Part shown: in pieces, positions 33,288 to 45,251 of the stretch
Numbering within the stretch: the stretch's first letter is position 1
Layout of the letters: each line of letters begins with the position of its first letter
Origin: Plasmodiophora brassicae
Lineage: Eukaryota; Endomyxa: Phytomyxea; Phytomyxea; Plasmodiophorida
Assembly: GCA_036867785.1 (NCBI GenBank)
Contig: CP145416.1
Coordinates: 1,116,001-1,180,000 of the forward strand
Reading direction: 5' to 3'
Length of the DNA stretch: 64,000 nt
The notes under the pieces: generated by a model
What the model saw: only the letters and a program-made list of their open reading frames with translations
Database searches by the model: none
Told to the model about the DNA's origin: nothing
Program-made: the position numbers and the translations under genes

Positions 33288-34591
33288 TCAGATGAATGGC
33301 TTGACGTAAACCGGCGCTGACACGGTGCGTTTGGTCAGTCTGACGCCCTGATCCTGAGCGGTATAGTAGGCGGACGATTGGTGCCGACGTCGCCCTGTAT
33401 CGGCACCGCACGACTTCATGCGGCTGTGCAACAGGGACAGTTCAAAGATCCGTGTCGGCACGCCCGGTGCGTCCCGTAGCACGCCCATTGACGGCCGGCC
33501 ACCAAACGTCTGTCGACGATCGGGATCCGGGGGCACAACGCGGTCTGCACGATTCCGCACCTGGACGTTACATTTCCCAGCGCCGATGGTCATCCTTCGA
33601 TCCATGTGCGATGGGCCCGGTTCCTCCGTCCTGAAGGCGACGTCCTTCGGGTACCAGTGTTCGCCCCCAACGGAGGCGCGACGTGTTTGCGATGGAAGGC
33701 GATCGTGGTGAATCGTCATTGCTGTTGGAGCTGATGCCGACAAGCCCGACACAGAATGCGACTCCAGTGAAAGAATGTCATTGTCGGAGACGACCCCAGA
33801 CAGCATCCTGTGAAGCCTTGGTCGGCCCAGGATCCCCTTGAGGATTATCAGGCCGGAGCGGGCCGACTCCCTCGTCTGCGGTTTCTTGTCGGACAGCAGC
33901 GTGCCAAGCAACGAGACCAGGCGGACAACGATCGGTCGGTTCTGAAATGCGGGTCGACGCCTCAATGAACGCAACGATGAGAAGGGCGGCAAACATGACG
34001 TCCTTACGGTGGCGATTCGCTGGGCGGATCGGCGTAGGCACTTCACAATGACGGAGGCGGCAGTGCCGCGTACTGACATATTGTGGGAGCTGACGTGGTC
34101 CAGTACGGATCTGCACAGCGTGCTCGGCGTGACCGACTCTGCCAACGTAGATAGGAGCGTGACGGCCGCGTCGCGAATGAACTTGTTGCTGCTGTCGGAT
34201 GCCTTCTTGACGGCCGCTGGGACGATGACGTCGAGTTCGTGGTCAAGCGCGGGGCCGAACGCCCGACAGATCGTTGTCATCGTTGAGATGCCGTGCCGAA
34301 CGACTACCGAACGTAAATTGCCCATCGCCAGCGCCGACGCCTGGCAGATTAACCGTCTGTGTGCTTCCGTATGAGATCTCCAAGCGACCATGACGTTTCG
34401 GGTTCTGGTTACAAGTTCGAGTGGATCGCGGATATCGCGTTCGTTCTAACCATGTTCACGATCGTGTTCAGGAGATCGACCTGGCGATCCCATGGCAGGC
34501 TCCTGTACTTCAGCAGGGAACCCTGGGCGCAAATTCAGGCCTGGCCGCGCGGCCGACACGGCAACGCGCGCACCTCAAAGTCGGCAGCCAT
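33288..34591 (-). CDS. TOG-domain protein (TOGARAM/CLASP-like)
   Basis: Exons complement(33288..33941, 34008..34356, 34413..34522, 34574..34591) encode 376 residues. The first coding exon is 18 nt (MAADFE). Residues about 8-170 form one TOG array: SLPWDRQVDLLNTIVNMV, ICQASALAMGNL, then SNKFIRDAAVTLLSTLAESV and the next HEAT helices. This spacing is that of CLASP/crescerin TOG domains, which bind tubulin. The remainder is basic, Ser/Arg-rich and probably disordered, as expected for a microtubule-binding tail. Only one TOG is present, fewer than in animal TOGARAM proteins, so it may be a short axonemal or basal-body form. Confidence 0.75.
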
Positions 34592-35141
34592 TCCAGTCGT
34601 CACGGGGGCGCTAATCGACAATGATGGCAGCGGCGCAGGTCAGGTTGACGTGGGGTCCAGCGTGGGTCGCCCCAGCGCCATATTATTACCCGGCCCCCCC
34701 TGCACAGCGACCACCGCGCTGCGTTTTGGCGCGAGGCACCCCGCGAGTCGCGACGACGGCCTCGCCCACGTAACGAATGGTCAATGGCCTGAAACGCCAC
34801 GCATCGGGAAACGCGTCCTATCCGTTCCCTACAGGGTACATACGCTGTTCGCGGTACGCGCACTGGGCAAGGAAGAGCCTCGGGACCCCATGACGTGAAT
34901 CTGCAGCGACGACCTTCATGCAGGGCGGGAGTGGACGGGAGCGGGTCAGGAGGTGCAGCTCGCAGTGGCAGTGCCGGTTATGGTGCAGAGCCGTACCTGT
35001 GGTCGAGAGTGGACGCTGTCTGCGCGACATGATGTGTGTTGCCGGAAATAGCTCCCGTACAGGTGGCCGGGTTGCGCAATTCGGTGGCACTGGGCGGCCC
35101 TGCCACAGCGTGTCTGCGCGAGAGCCGTGCCGCGTCCGACG
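34592..35141. other. divergent intergenic region
   Basis: 550 bp between the divergent TOG and NT-C2 genes. No further gene is supported. Confidence 0.4.
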
Positions 35142-36081
35142 ATGCCGACGCTATCGCTTGTGGACCGGATCCGGTACCTGGGGTCGAAGACGAAGAAGGT
35201 TCGCCGGTCGTACCGCGTGCTGGTCGAGTTCCACGGTATCGTCGTCGCCGACCCGAAAGAGACGGCGTGGCCGGATCCTGGCACGCCCATTATCTGCGTC
35301 GTCGAGCGCAATCGCAAGCGCTTCGAGACCAGCGCTGGCCTGGTCTTGCCGTGCTCCACAATCTCCTTCAACAACGCTGCCGTCAAGTTCGACTCGACGT
35401 TGTTCTCGGCGGGGCGCGACGCCTACCTGATGCCCAAGCTGTACAGCGTCCGGTTCGAGTCGTTGCGGAAGCGGCACCCGTTCGCCTGCACGATCGACCT
35501 GGCGCAGTTCGCATCGCTGGCGTCGCTGCAGGTGCGGACCGTCATGGTCCCGGTCGCCATCGGCGAGCGGGACATTGCACGACTTCGCATCACGATCCAC
35601 ATGGCTCCGGGCCTGAATTTCCCAGCCCTGCCCCACCGTCGATCATCGTCGTTGTCCGCGGCAAGGTCCCCACACCGATCGAAGCCCAGCATGTTCGGTG
35701 AGATCCGCTGAAGGCGCGGTTCGAGTCTCCGTGCTGACCTGATCTGTGTCAGATACATCGTCTGGGAGATGCGTGGTCGACGACTCACAGCGACAGGCGC
35801 TGGACGCTTTGATCGCATCGCACGAAGGCTCGCTCGGGTCGGCGGCGGACGACCCGGTTCCTGACTGGAGCGATCTCGACGCCGCCCGGCCGCGAGTATC
35901 GGACGCGTTCGAGAGCGGCTCGTTCGAGCTGCGACGACGCGTCACGTCGCTCGGCAGCCTGGGCGACCACGACTATAGGTCGTCGTTCCCCGGCTACACA
36001 CCGGGGACAACCCCAACGCCGCTGTTCTCCATAACGGAACGCATCCAGTACGGTTCCATTAGCGTCGCGCCCACCAGGTGA
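35142..36081 (+). CDS. NT-C2 (EEIG1/EHBP1-type N-terminal C2) domain protein
   Basis: Exons 35142..35697 and 35753..36081 encode 294 residues. Residues about 15-165 look like an NT-C2 beta sandwich: YRVLVEFHGIVVADPKE, then FNNAAVKFDSTLF and a C-terminal strand set ending GERDIARLRITIHM. Such domains lie at the N-terminus of EEIG1, EHBP1 and plant PMI1-like proteins and link membranes or GTPases to actin. The C-terminal half is Ser-rich and acidic with no second domain. The assignment is by pattern only. Confidence 0.5.
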
Positions 36082-36103
36082 CCGACATGACGGGCGGCGG
36101 CTC

Positions 36104-36110
36104 TATAAAA
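36104..36110 (+). promoter_or_regulatory. possible TATA box
   Basis: TATAAAA stands in a GC-rich promoter about 264 bp before the ATG of the Gly-rich protein. It could serve that gene with a long 5' UTR. Confidence 0.3.
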
Positions 36111-36373
36111 CTGGCATTTATTACCGATCGTCACGGCGGGTCGTGGGACGCCGGCCCAGTGCCGGGCGCGTCATCGTTACCGGGTGCTGTGCCGGCACCC
36201 GATCTTCTCGAACCGGGCCGGGGGGTTGCGGCACCGCTGCCCGACTGTGCATCGCGCGCCTGGCGGGATCCTGGATCGTGTCTGCCCAGGGGCAGTACGT
36301 AGGGTACCCCGAGGTGATCGCCCGTCGTTATTTAAGACGTACGTCTGGCGGCAGACGGCAGCGCTGTCCCGCC

Positions 36374-39300
36374 ATGCACGTGTCGGTCGGGATCGACCAG
36401 GCCGACTGCCGACCGATCACGTCGGTCACGACAGACATCGGGCCGCACGACGTGATCGTCGACCTGACCGGCAGCCGCTCCACCGGCCGCGTCGTCCATG
36501 GCGCCAACGGGAAGCCGGGACGCCATGGATCGCCGGACGGGCACCGGTGCGGGGAACCCGGCGGCCAAGGCGGCGATGGCGTCGATGGGTTGCCCGGGTA
36601 CGATGCCCCGCCGATGCACATCACGCTGACGTGGGACGGCAACCGGTGCCTGAGGCTGGCGATCCGGAAGGGCGTCGATGGGTCGCTCGGCACCGAGCAC
36701 CGCCTGGCCACTCTGCCCGATACCGATGGGCGGATCGTCGTCCTGGCGGCGGGCCTTGATGGGTCCAATGGCGGGAACGGCGGCAAGGGCGGAGACGGCG
36801 GCGATGGATGCGACCTGATGACGGCCGATGATGCATCGCGATCCGATGCGCCTCGCGGCGGGGATGGCGGGCGCGGTGGTGCGGCAGGGAGAGGCGGGGA
36901 TGGGGGCGCTGGTGCCAACTTGGTCGTCGCCGCCGTCGATCCCGCCCTGCTGATGTGGATCCGGGTCGTTGCCCGAGGTGGCGCGGGAGGCAAACGCGGT
37001 CTGCCAGGTGTGGGCCGCTCAGTGGATCGATCGTTGGATGATCGACTGAGCGTGATTCCAGGGGAGCCGGGCGCGCCAGGTATCGGGGGGCGACCAGCGC
37101 CCGGATCGCGGCGTCGCGCGCGGCACGAGGACGGGCGCCCGGGTGCACGGGGCGCACCGTCGTCCGATGGCGATCGCGGCCGCGACGGCACGGTCACCTT
37201 CCAGGTCATCGACCTGTTCAACCGGATCGTCCAGTCGGGGCCGACGCTGTTCAACCCCGTCGTCTCGTTCTACGAGTTGCACGACGCCGACGACGATGGC
37301 GTGTTCGGTACGGGGGAGGTGCCCGCCTGATCGACGCCTGCCCTTTGTCACCCGAGTTGCTCTCTGTAGAGCCGGGCACCGACATCGAGATTAGGGGGAT
37401 TGTGCTGAGGAACACCGGGTCGTTGACCCTGCCACGTAAGCCGGCCGGACGGGCCACAACGCGTCGGCTCGGGCGCTGACAGTGCGCCACCGTTCACAGC
37501 GTGCGTGCTGGCGTTTGAGGCGCCGTCGTGCGATACGTCGGGTGCGGTGATGCGGTTGCCGGCGATCAGTCCGCACCAGGAGTACGCGCTGGACGCCGTC
37601 CTGAACGCCAGGCTGCCCAGCATCACCGACGACGATTGCACGCCGAACGCGCACTATGCCAAGCGGATCACGCTGACGCCGGTCGTCTCGCTGTGCGGGG
37701 TGCGATTCGCGGAGCGAAGCCCGCAGGCCCAGATCGTGTCGCAGTTCCCGATCAAGCTCGACGTCGTCTCGGCCGCCACCGTGCTGGGCGACGACGAGCT
37801 CGGCGAGATCCGCCTGCGCATCACGAACGTGTCGCCCAAGATCTACGGCCGCGATTTCCACGGCGACGTCGAGGTGCACGTCCAGCTCGGCCCCGGCCTG
37901 CTGTTCCATCGCACCAAGGCGGACGACTACGACCTGATCAACCCGCATGTGGCGCGGCACTCGGTGCGACACGGTGCGTGACGTTGGGGTGGTGGGGGTG
38001 GCTGGGTGGGGCCGCCGCGCTGACCGGTCATCGTCATGCGACAGCCGGCACGATTGCCCCATCCGAGCTGGTGTTCACCGTGAAGTTGGCGCGGCACCTG
38101 GCCGCGCTACCGTACGCGTCGACGTGCTGGACGGCGATGCTGCAACTTCGCGGCGTGCGCATCGAGGAGATCAAGCACGACCTGCGTTCCGTCCCCGCGT
38201 TCGACCCGTCCAGCAGGGCCGACGTCCTGCTGGTGACGCCGGAGACGTTCACCCGGCAGGAGTACCTCGAATGGTGCGTGCGTGCCGCGCCGGCGCGAAA
38301 GGTGCGTGGGCCTGCAGCTGACAGAGTGCGCGTGCGCAGGGCGGCGCTGCTGACGCGCCTGGGGCTGTCCTGCTCCGTCTGGGACCTGCAACGGTACGGC
38401 AGCCTGTCAGGGGAGGACACGTCGTGGATCGGGCGCGTGCAGAACCTGATCATTGCCAGCGGCACGCCCAGCGCCGACCTGCGCGCCGTGCTGAGCCTGC
38501 AGGACATGGCGGCGCACCTGCAGCAGCCCAATAGCGGCATGCTGTGCGTCGGGTACTCATCCGCGGGCCTCGACGCGATCCTGTTCGATTTCGACGGGGA
38601 CCCGATCGCGCAGAGCGCCCCGCCGCGCCTGCCCTGGCGCCGATTCGGTGCGGCCGAACGCGCCTGCCGCAAGGTGCAACGACGGGAGCCGCAGTTCCTG
38701 CATCGCGCCGCTGTGGTCGAGACGCCCGGCGAGACCGCGAAACCGTCCGACCCGCACCTGCACGTGTACCGCTGTGTGGTGCCCCGCACCGCCCGACTGA
38801 TCGTCATCGAGTCGCCCGTGTTCCTCGAGCATTCGCTGCCGATCGCCAACGACGGCGAACGTTCGTCGGGCACGATCGTCTACCCGTGGTTCTCGTCGTA
38901 CTCGATCGCGACGTTCGCCATCCTGGCGCTGATGTCGGTCGGGCACAAGCTCGACCTGCTGGAGCGCGGCACGAACGACGACGTCGCCATCGCCTGCGAC
39001 CGCAACCGGTCGGGGACAAAGCAGACCCGTGTCGGCATGCACGACCTGGTGCATCTGGCCATCCTGCAGGAGATCCAGTACGAGTTCAAGTCGAAGAACC
39101 TGACGTTCCCGGCCTGCACCGAGTTCGTGGCGGCCCTGCGCCAATCGCCGGAACGCTTCTCGGTGCACGGCGCCACGATCCTGGTCGCCCTGCAGCGCCA
39201 CATCGACCGCACCCGATGGGCATCGTTCCCCTGGTGCACCGGGATGACGTCGACGCGCCGCAACGTCCTGATCGGGCTGCGGGACCAGCTGGTCGCCGTG

Positions 39301-39564
39301 ATCGACGAGCACGGCCACCTGACGTCGTGCCTGAAGGAGATGAAGCAGATCGCGACCCGGACGCCGCCGTACGTCCAGCGGCTCTTCATGCGGCGCATGC
39401 ACCAGATCTGGCTGGCGAACTGGAACCGGGCCGACGCGCTGGGTGCCGTCCACATTGCCGGGCGCGGGCCGGTGACACCGGAGCCGCCGGCGCCGCCGCC
39501 GCCGGAGACGATCATCCTGCAGACGACCAACAGCATGCGCGTGCCGGACTACTATAGCAGATAG
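36374..39564 (+). CDS. large Gly-rich (collagen-like) protein of unknown function
   Basis: Exons 36374..37307, 37370..37435, 37500..37973 and 38045..39564 encode 997 residues. An N-terminal beta-type segment (MHVSVGIDQADCRPITSV) leads to three Gly-rich blocks within residues about 40-270 (HGANGKPGRHGSPDGH, GGNGGKGGDGGDG, GRPGARGAPSSDGDRG), partly in Gly-X-Y register but too broken for long triple helix. Residues about 315-500 contain repeated beta-sandwich-like strands (RITLTPVVSLCGVRF, LDVVSAATVLG). The C-terminal half is a globular domain with a conserved-looking HDLVHLAILQEIQYEF helix and ends in a Pro-rich tail. No signal peptide is obvious. I cannot name the family. Confidence 0.6.
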
Positions 39565-39716
39565 CGACAGGATAATGAATACACGGGTCGTGGGCGGTGG
39601 CGGCGGGCGCGTGACCACCAGCAGATATTTCAGGGTGTGGGCTGACCGTTGGACCCCCCTCCCCACTCCCCTGCCGAGGTGCGTGTCGCGCTAGAGTTGG
39701 TATCCCGGCGACGACC

Positions 39717-41964
39717 ATGTACGATGACATGATGGAGCTGGTCGAGAACCACACGTACCTGACGGCGGCGCGCAGCAAGCGCCCCGACAACCTGATGGAC
39801 GCGCTGCCGCCGTTCGACACCCTGTCCGCCTACGTCCAGGAGCTGAGGGACACCGGCCAGCTCACGTTCGACGCCGTCTTCCACGAGCCGATCGGCTACT
39901 ACCAGATGAAGTGCTTCCTCATCTCCGACTACTCGGTCAGCAAAGCCGTCTTCGCCACCGACGTCGAGCTCTACAAGCTGATCCGGTACCCTGACACGAC
40001 GGGCGGATCCGACGCGCGCCCGATCGCGCTGACCGCCGCGTCGTCTAGGGACCAACGGGCGCGCCTCCGTCTGGCGCACCTGATCTTCAAACGGTACATC
40101 GCCGATTGCTCCGAGGGCGCCCACAACCAGGTCATGTCCGTCTTCGAGACCGAGCGACGCAAGCGCTCGCTGCGACGCCCGGGCACCTTGCCGACGCCGA
40201 CAAGCAACGCCACGAGTGCCGGGTACGCCGCGCCCTCGGTTCGTATCGTCCCGCATGGTAGGCCGCCTGTTGCCGTACGTGTCGATGGGCTCAGTCACCG
40301 ATCGTCAACGGGCAACAGTGTCAGCGGGACCGGGTGACGACGCCGGGGCCCACTTCCTGACCCTGCAGATCGGGCAGACCAACGTCATCGGCGTGCACGG
40401 CCGGTCGGTGAAGGCCATCGAGACGATGCTGAACAACGACATGGCGCCCGCGTCGCTCTTCGACGCCGCGTTCCTGGAGGTGCACCCACCCACCCACCTG
40501 TCCACACCGCCTCCGCAACGGGACTGACCCATCATCATCACCCCGTCGCAGGTGGTGAACGACCTGCGCTTCGATGCGTTCCCCCGGTTCATGAAGAGCG
40601 TGTTCTTCGAGAAGTACATCCGGGCCAAGAGCCTCGAACGCAGGGACGTCACCATCGCCGACTTCACCATGCTGCGCATGCTGGGCCACGGCGCGTTCGG
40701 CGCCGTCAACGCCTGCGTCAAGAACGACACGGGCAAGATGTGGGGCCGGCACCTGCCATGCAGGGCAAACGGGGCGTGCATCGTGTACAGAGCGCGCTGA
40801 CGTGCGGTTGCTGGGGCGCGCAGGTACGCGGCGAAGTGCATCGACAAGCGGCGCGTGATGGGGTCCAACTACGTGCACGGCATCATGGCCGAGCGGGACG
40901 CGCTGGTGTCCATGGACTCCCCGTTCGTCTGCTGCCTGAACTACGCCGTCGAGGACGACAACGACCTGATCCTCATCCTGGACGTGATGATGGGCGGCGA
41001 CCTGAAGTACCACCTGGTGCGGGAAGGCAGGTTCCCGGAGGTTCGCGCCCGGTACCACGCCGCCCAGGTCCTGCTCGGCCTGGAGCACATCCACAGCAAG
41101 GACATCATCTTCCGGTGGGTGGCGCACACGCGCCGTGTCGCCCCTGGCGCCGCGCGCTGACTGACCCTGCGACGATCCGGCAGGGACATGAAACTGGAGA
41201 ACGTCCTGCTGGACGAGATGGGCCACTGCAAGATCTCGGACCTGGGCCTGGCGATCCGCACCACGAGGCAGGTGCGAGGGTACGCGGGCACCCCGGGGTA
41301 CACCGCGCCCGAGGTCGTCGCCGGCCACTACTACGACAGGACCGCCGACTGGTTCAGCTTCGGCGTCCTGATCTACCGCATGCTGACCGGCGAGGTTGCT
41401 CATTGCGGGGAGCGACGACGACGATGGCCATGCTGACCGGTTGGACGCGTGCAGGCACCGTTCGCGGCGGTCGATGGGGAGGACGCCGACGCCGCCGTCC
41501 TGCACCGTCCCGCTGATCTGTCGAGCAGCGACCTGACGGACGAGGCGCGGTCGCTGCTGGCCGGGCTGCTGGAGAAGTCGCCGATGAACCGGCTGGGGCA
41601 CAAAGGCGCCACCGACATCAAGATGCACCCGTGGTTCGACCCGATCGACTGGGGCCTCCTCGAGTCCGGCAACCTGCCGCCGCCGTTCATCCCGGCGCCC
41701 AACGAGGTGTACGCCGAGAACATGGTCGGCGTCGACGGCCCCGACGCCGACCAGCAATTCAAGGACCTGGTGCTGACCGCCGAGTTCCAGGCGTCGCTGC
41801 GCGGGTTCCCGTACCAATCGAACCGGGCCATCCAGAAGGAGATCGTCGAGGTCCTCGTCTGGAACGACAGGGACACGAACTACGAGAAGTTCGCCGCCCA
41901 AGCGGCGCCGGCCGCCTCGACCGACAGCCAGTCGACCGCCTGCGGCACGTGCACGATCTTGTAG
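39717..41964 (+). CDS. G-protein-coupled-receptor-kinase-like Ser/Thr kinase with CaaX tail
   Basis: Exons 39717..40257, 40325..40479, 40552..40739, 40824..41114, 41184..41394 and 41455..41964 encode 631 residues. An N-terminal helical region (LTFDAVFHEPIGYYQMKCFL ... IFKRYIADCSEGAHNQVMSV) resembles a split RGS-homology domain. The kinase has the Gly loop LGHGAFGAV, Lys in YAAKCIDK, catalytic FRDMKLENVLLD, and SDLGLA in place of DFG, which is the GRK hallmark, then AGTPGYTAPEVV. An AGC tail follows. The catalytic loop has Met and Leu-Glu where most AGC kinases have Leu-Lys-Pro. The protein ends CTIL, a CaaX box with Leu, predicting geranylgeranylation. Expected role: receptor desensitisation at membranes. 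Confidence 0.85.
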
Positions 41965-42086
41965 CAGGCGAACGACGACAACGACGACGACGACGACGAC
42001 GCTTCGTCAATAAAGGACCGCGGGCACCATGCGCAGGAGGACAGCACACGATGATCGCATGCTCAGCAGGTGGCCGGCCGGGCGGC
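41965..42086 (+). repeat. (GAC)n tract just past the kinase stop
   Basis: A run of GAC/AAC triplets fills about 41970-42001 directly after the stop codon, continuing the Asp-tract style seen inside coding regions. It would be 3' UTR. Confidence 0.6.
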
Positions 42087-42092
42087 TATAAA
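42087..42092 (+). promoter_or_regulatory. possible TATA box of the channel gene
   Basis: TATAAA in GC-rich surroundings, about 160 bp before the channel ATG and about 120 bp after the kinase stop. Confidence 0.3.
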
Positions 42093-42248
42093 CAGAACGC
42101 GTCGACATGATCGTCGGTGGCGGCGGTGGAGCATCGAAGGTCGACTGCCGGCAGCGTCCCGATCGCGCGCTTATCGTGCGCTGACTGAACGCGCCAGGGC
42201 AACGTCACGTTTGCGTCGTCCACCGGCGACGACCATGGGCGCGGTCGG

Positions 42249-44698
42249 ATGATCGAGATGGGCAGTCGTCGCGTGAGTTACTCCTCGGAGCACGAGGACG
42301 CGTCGAAGGCGACCCCGGCGCCGGCGTCGTCCTGCATGCTGATGCCCGAGTCGCCCTGCCGCATCGTACGTCGACCACGGTTGTGTGTTGCCGTCGTGGG
42401 GCGGCGCTGAGGAAGAGCCTGTGCCCGCCGCCTGCAGGCCTGGGACTCCATCATGATGGTCGCCGTCGTGTACTCGTTCACTGTGATCCCGTTCCAGTTC
42501 GGTTCGTACGCGCTCTGGTTGCCAGGGCCCGCGGTCGTCTGAATGCGCGCCACGAAGCGTTCCTGCCGTCATCGTCTGTATCCCTTGACAACGTCGTCGC
42601 CGACGGCCTGTTCCTGCTGGACATCGTCGTCCAGTTCTTCTCGGCACAGACGACGTCGTCCGGGGAGGTCCTCGTCCACCGACGCGCCTCGGTCCTGTAC
42701 TACGTGAAGGGATGGTTCGCCGTCGACCTCGTCTCCAGCGTCCCGTACTCCTTCATTGCCCTGTCGTCCGACATGCACCCCAATATCGACGGTACGGTGA
42801 CAGGCGAACGGTCTCGCCCGTGTCCTGACGTGTGTACGTCCTAGGCGTGTTCATCCCTGTGAACGTGCTCAGGCTGACTCGCCTATTCAAGGTCGCAGTC
42901 AGCGCTGTGCCAGACAGTCCTGCCTAATAACGACGGCTCTGCCGCCATGTACCTACAGGCGCTAAAGGCGATCCGGATGCGAGGCAATTTCACGAATGCG
43001 GAATTCAGCACGCGAATGCACCCTGGCGTCGCCCGTTTCCTGCGATTGTCGTTCACTGTGTTTATCGTTGGGCACATCAGTGCCTGCCTTTGGTAGGCGG
43101 CCGGGGCCCGTTGCCGCCAGCACTGTTCCCTGAGCGCCTGTCATTGCACCGCAGGTACTTCATCGGTAAAGCGTACGATCATTCTCCCGATAGCTGGATA
43201 CAGCGCGTGTGGACGAACGGTGCGGCCATCAAGGACCACAACGCGTTCGAGCGCTACGTCATCTCGATGTATTTCGCGTTCACGACGCTGACAACTGTCG
43301 GCTTTGGTACACGACCCGGCCCGGACGCACGATGCGTGCTCGGCCTGTCTAAATCGGCACAGGCGACCTGACGCCAAAGACGCGGCCCGAAATGGTGTTC
43401 GCCATGCTGCTGTTCGTGATCGGCGTCCTGCTCTTCTCGTACACAATGGTCTCCTCGCGTCCGCAGCCCTGCCTGCTGACCCGTTTGCTGAACCGCGGCC
43501 GTTTGCCCAGGCCAATGTCACGTCGCTGTTCTACGAGTACGACCGGGAGACGCGCAAGTACAGGGATCGCATGTCGGCCCTGATCCTGTTCTGCCGATCG
43601 GCGCACCTGACCCCTCCCGTCGAGCGACAGGTCGTCCACCAAATGTCCAGGTTCGTCGGGAACGCTGTGCAGAGCATGGCCCTGGCCGCTGATTGCCATG
43701 TGTGCACGACTACCTACCTATGTAGGGAATGGAGACATGTGCCCATGTCGCACGACTGGGAGACGGTTCGCCTGGAACTGCCATCCGAGCTTCGATTCCT
43801 GATCATGTGGGACTGCCATGCGGCGACGCTGAAGGTCGCGCGCCCGTTCGCCCTGCTGCAGGCCAACGATCTGGACGACGTGCACCGCAAGCTGATCGCA
43901 AGCATCCAACCGTTCCATGCCGTACGGGGCCAGATCATCGGCAGAGCCGGCGAACCCTGCAAAGGTGAGGTCGTTGCTCTCCTGCGCGCTGTGACGCGGC
44001 GTGACGATTGTGCACAGGGCTCTACATCGTTGCCAGAGGCACCGTCGAGCAGACCGCGAAGGCAAACGGCCAGCAGGTGGCGTTGTACAATCACGGTACA
44101 GATGTGTGCATTCTGCAATGATGGGTTCTGGAGGCTCCAAGCGATTGCTCAGGGAACTGCTTCGGGGAGGTCGGCCTTCTCCTGTCTCGGGCGGCGCTGT
44201 GGCCTTCGACGTTCACGTAAGGGGCATCGCTCGGCCGCCAATTACCTGCTGGCCATTGCCAACCGCTTGCTGTAGCTGCAAGACGGCGTCACAGCTGCTG
44301 TATATATCGGCCGACGACTTCTTCGATGCTGTATCAGAGAGCGACGCCGCAAGAGAGATGTTTGTCCAGCGAGCGCACTCGAAACTCGCCCGACTTCGCG
44401 CCCTGTCCGTTTCACCATGCACCATTGCGAGCGTCGCTCACGTATCTGACCGATGGCTGAGCTCAGGGGGTCGGCAACCGATATCCGGGCAACGCCAGCG
44501 GACGAACGGTCACGACCCGCTGCTGCTGCTGCTGCTGCTGGGTCGGTCCCGAACGGGCTCCGGCCTGCCAACCTGGCTGAAATCGAAACCGCTCTGTCCC
44601 GCCTGGCGGCCGACCTTGTCCAGGCATGTCGCGTGTGCGCTTCGGATCGTTGGACGCCGATGCCTAACCGGCGATGTGGCAGGTCCAGTCGTTGCTGA
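42249..44698 (+). CDS. voltage-gated-type cation channel with cyclic-nucleotide-binding domain (CNG/HCN/KCNH superfamily)
   Basis: Thirteen exons are inferred: 42249..42365, 42438..42501, 42558..42791, 42845..42891, 42959..43092, 43155..43306, 43363..43448, 43511..43650, 43726..43964, 44018..44095, 44153..44216, 44276..44408, 44462..44698; 574 residues, all frames consistent. S1 holds VAVVYSFTVIPFQF; S2-S3 DGLFLLDIVVQFF; S4 VLRLTRLFKALKAIRMR with a basic residue every third position; the pore reads TTLTTVGFGD, a K-selective type filter. A C-linker and cNBD follow (FGEVGLLLSRAALWPS). The tail has a poly-Ala run from (GCT)7 and a short coiled coil. The last two junctions are less sure. Confidence 0.85.
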
Positions 44699-44813
44699 CG
44701 AATTTCACATCAACGCCCGCCCAAACATCATAAAATTGCTCGTGTGTGTGTTTAAGAGTGGCTTCGTCGCGCGAGCGGGCACGTCGGGTCGAACATGAAC
44801 GGGGTGATGAGGA

Positions 44814-45251
44814 TCACGGGCGTGGAGATGTCGTGTCGTCCTTGCGCAGGCGCCGTCGCAGGTAACGAAACGCCCTGTAGGCGAGCATGGCGCTGAACTC
44901 GGTCGGGCGCAGCGAGAACAGGGTGAGGCCAGCGGCGCCTTGGGCCACAGCGCGCCGGACACGATTGGCACCCGTGCCGGCGCCCATGTACCGGTCCAGC
45001 GCGTTCATCCCCAGGTGCATACCAGCCGCGATCCCGATCGGTTTGCCTAACGTCTTCGCGTCGCGCTGCACTGTCTGCAACTTCTGCTTCAGGAATCGCT
45101 GCGCGAACGCGGGAACCGGCGTCGACGGCTCCTGCGGCTTCGTCGTCACCACCACCGGCACATGTACTACACCGACCTGGTCGCCGCCATCAGCGACGAC
45201 AACCGCGACCAGCAAGGCGCACGACAGTAACGACAGCACGAACGGCTTCAT
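44814..45251 (-). CDS. small secreted or membrane protein
   Basis: A single exon encodes 145 residues from MKPFVLSLLSCALLVAVVVA, a good signal peptide. The mature part has a Lys/Gln-rich helix (AQRFLKQKLQTVQRDAKTLG) and a Gly-rich helix (GIAAGMHLGMNALDRYMGAG) with GxxxG-like spacing that could insert in a membrane, then a basic C-terminus (RYLRRRLRKDD). No family is recognised. It lies alone between two plus-strand genes. Confidence 0.55.
   Translation of the reverse strand: MKPFVLSLLSCALLVAVVVADGGDQVGVVHVPVVVTTKPQEPSTPVPAFAQRFLKQKLQTVQRDAKTLGKPIGIAAGMHLGMNALDRYMGAGTGANRVRRAVAQGAAGLTLFSLRPTEFSAMLAYRAFRYLRRRLRKDDTTSPRP

Noticed and set aside
36328-37254. 308-codon Pro-rich frame on the minus strand
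   Set aside because: It is the complement of Gly codons (GGN read as NCC) in the Gly-rich protein.
38300-38340. possible 38-nt intron (GTGCGT ... GCGCAG) in the Gly-rich protein
   Set aside because: Its removal would shift the frame, whereas reading through keeps all downstream coding sequence in frame.
38557-39666. 369-codon open frame on the minus strand
   Set aside because: It overlaps the Gly-rich protein gene, is Arg/Val/His/Asp-rich and carries no domain.
40321-41901. 526-codon open frame on the minus strand
   Set aside because: It lies opposite the GRK-like kinase, whose catalytic motifs and splice sites are clear on the plus strand.
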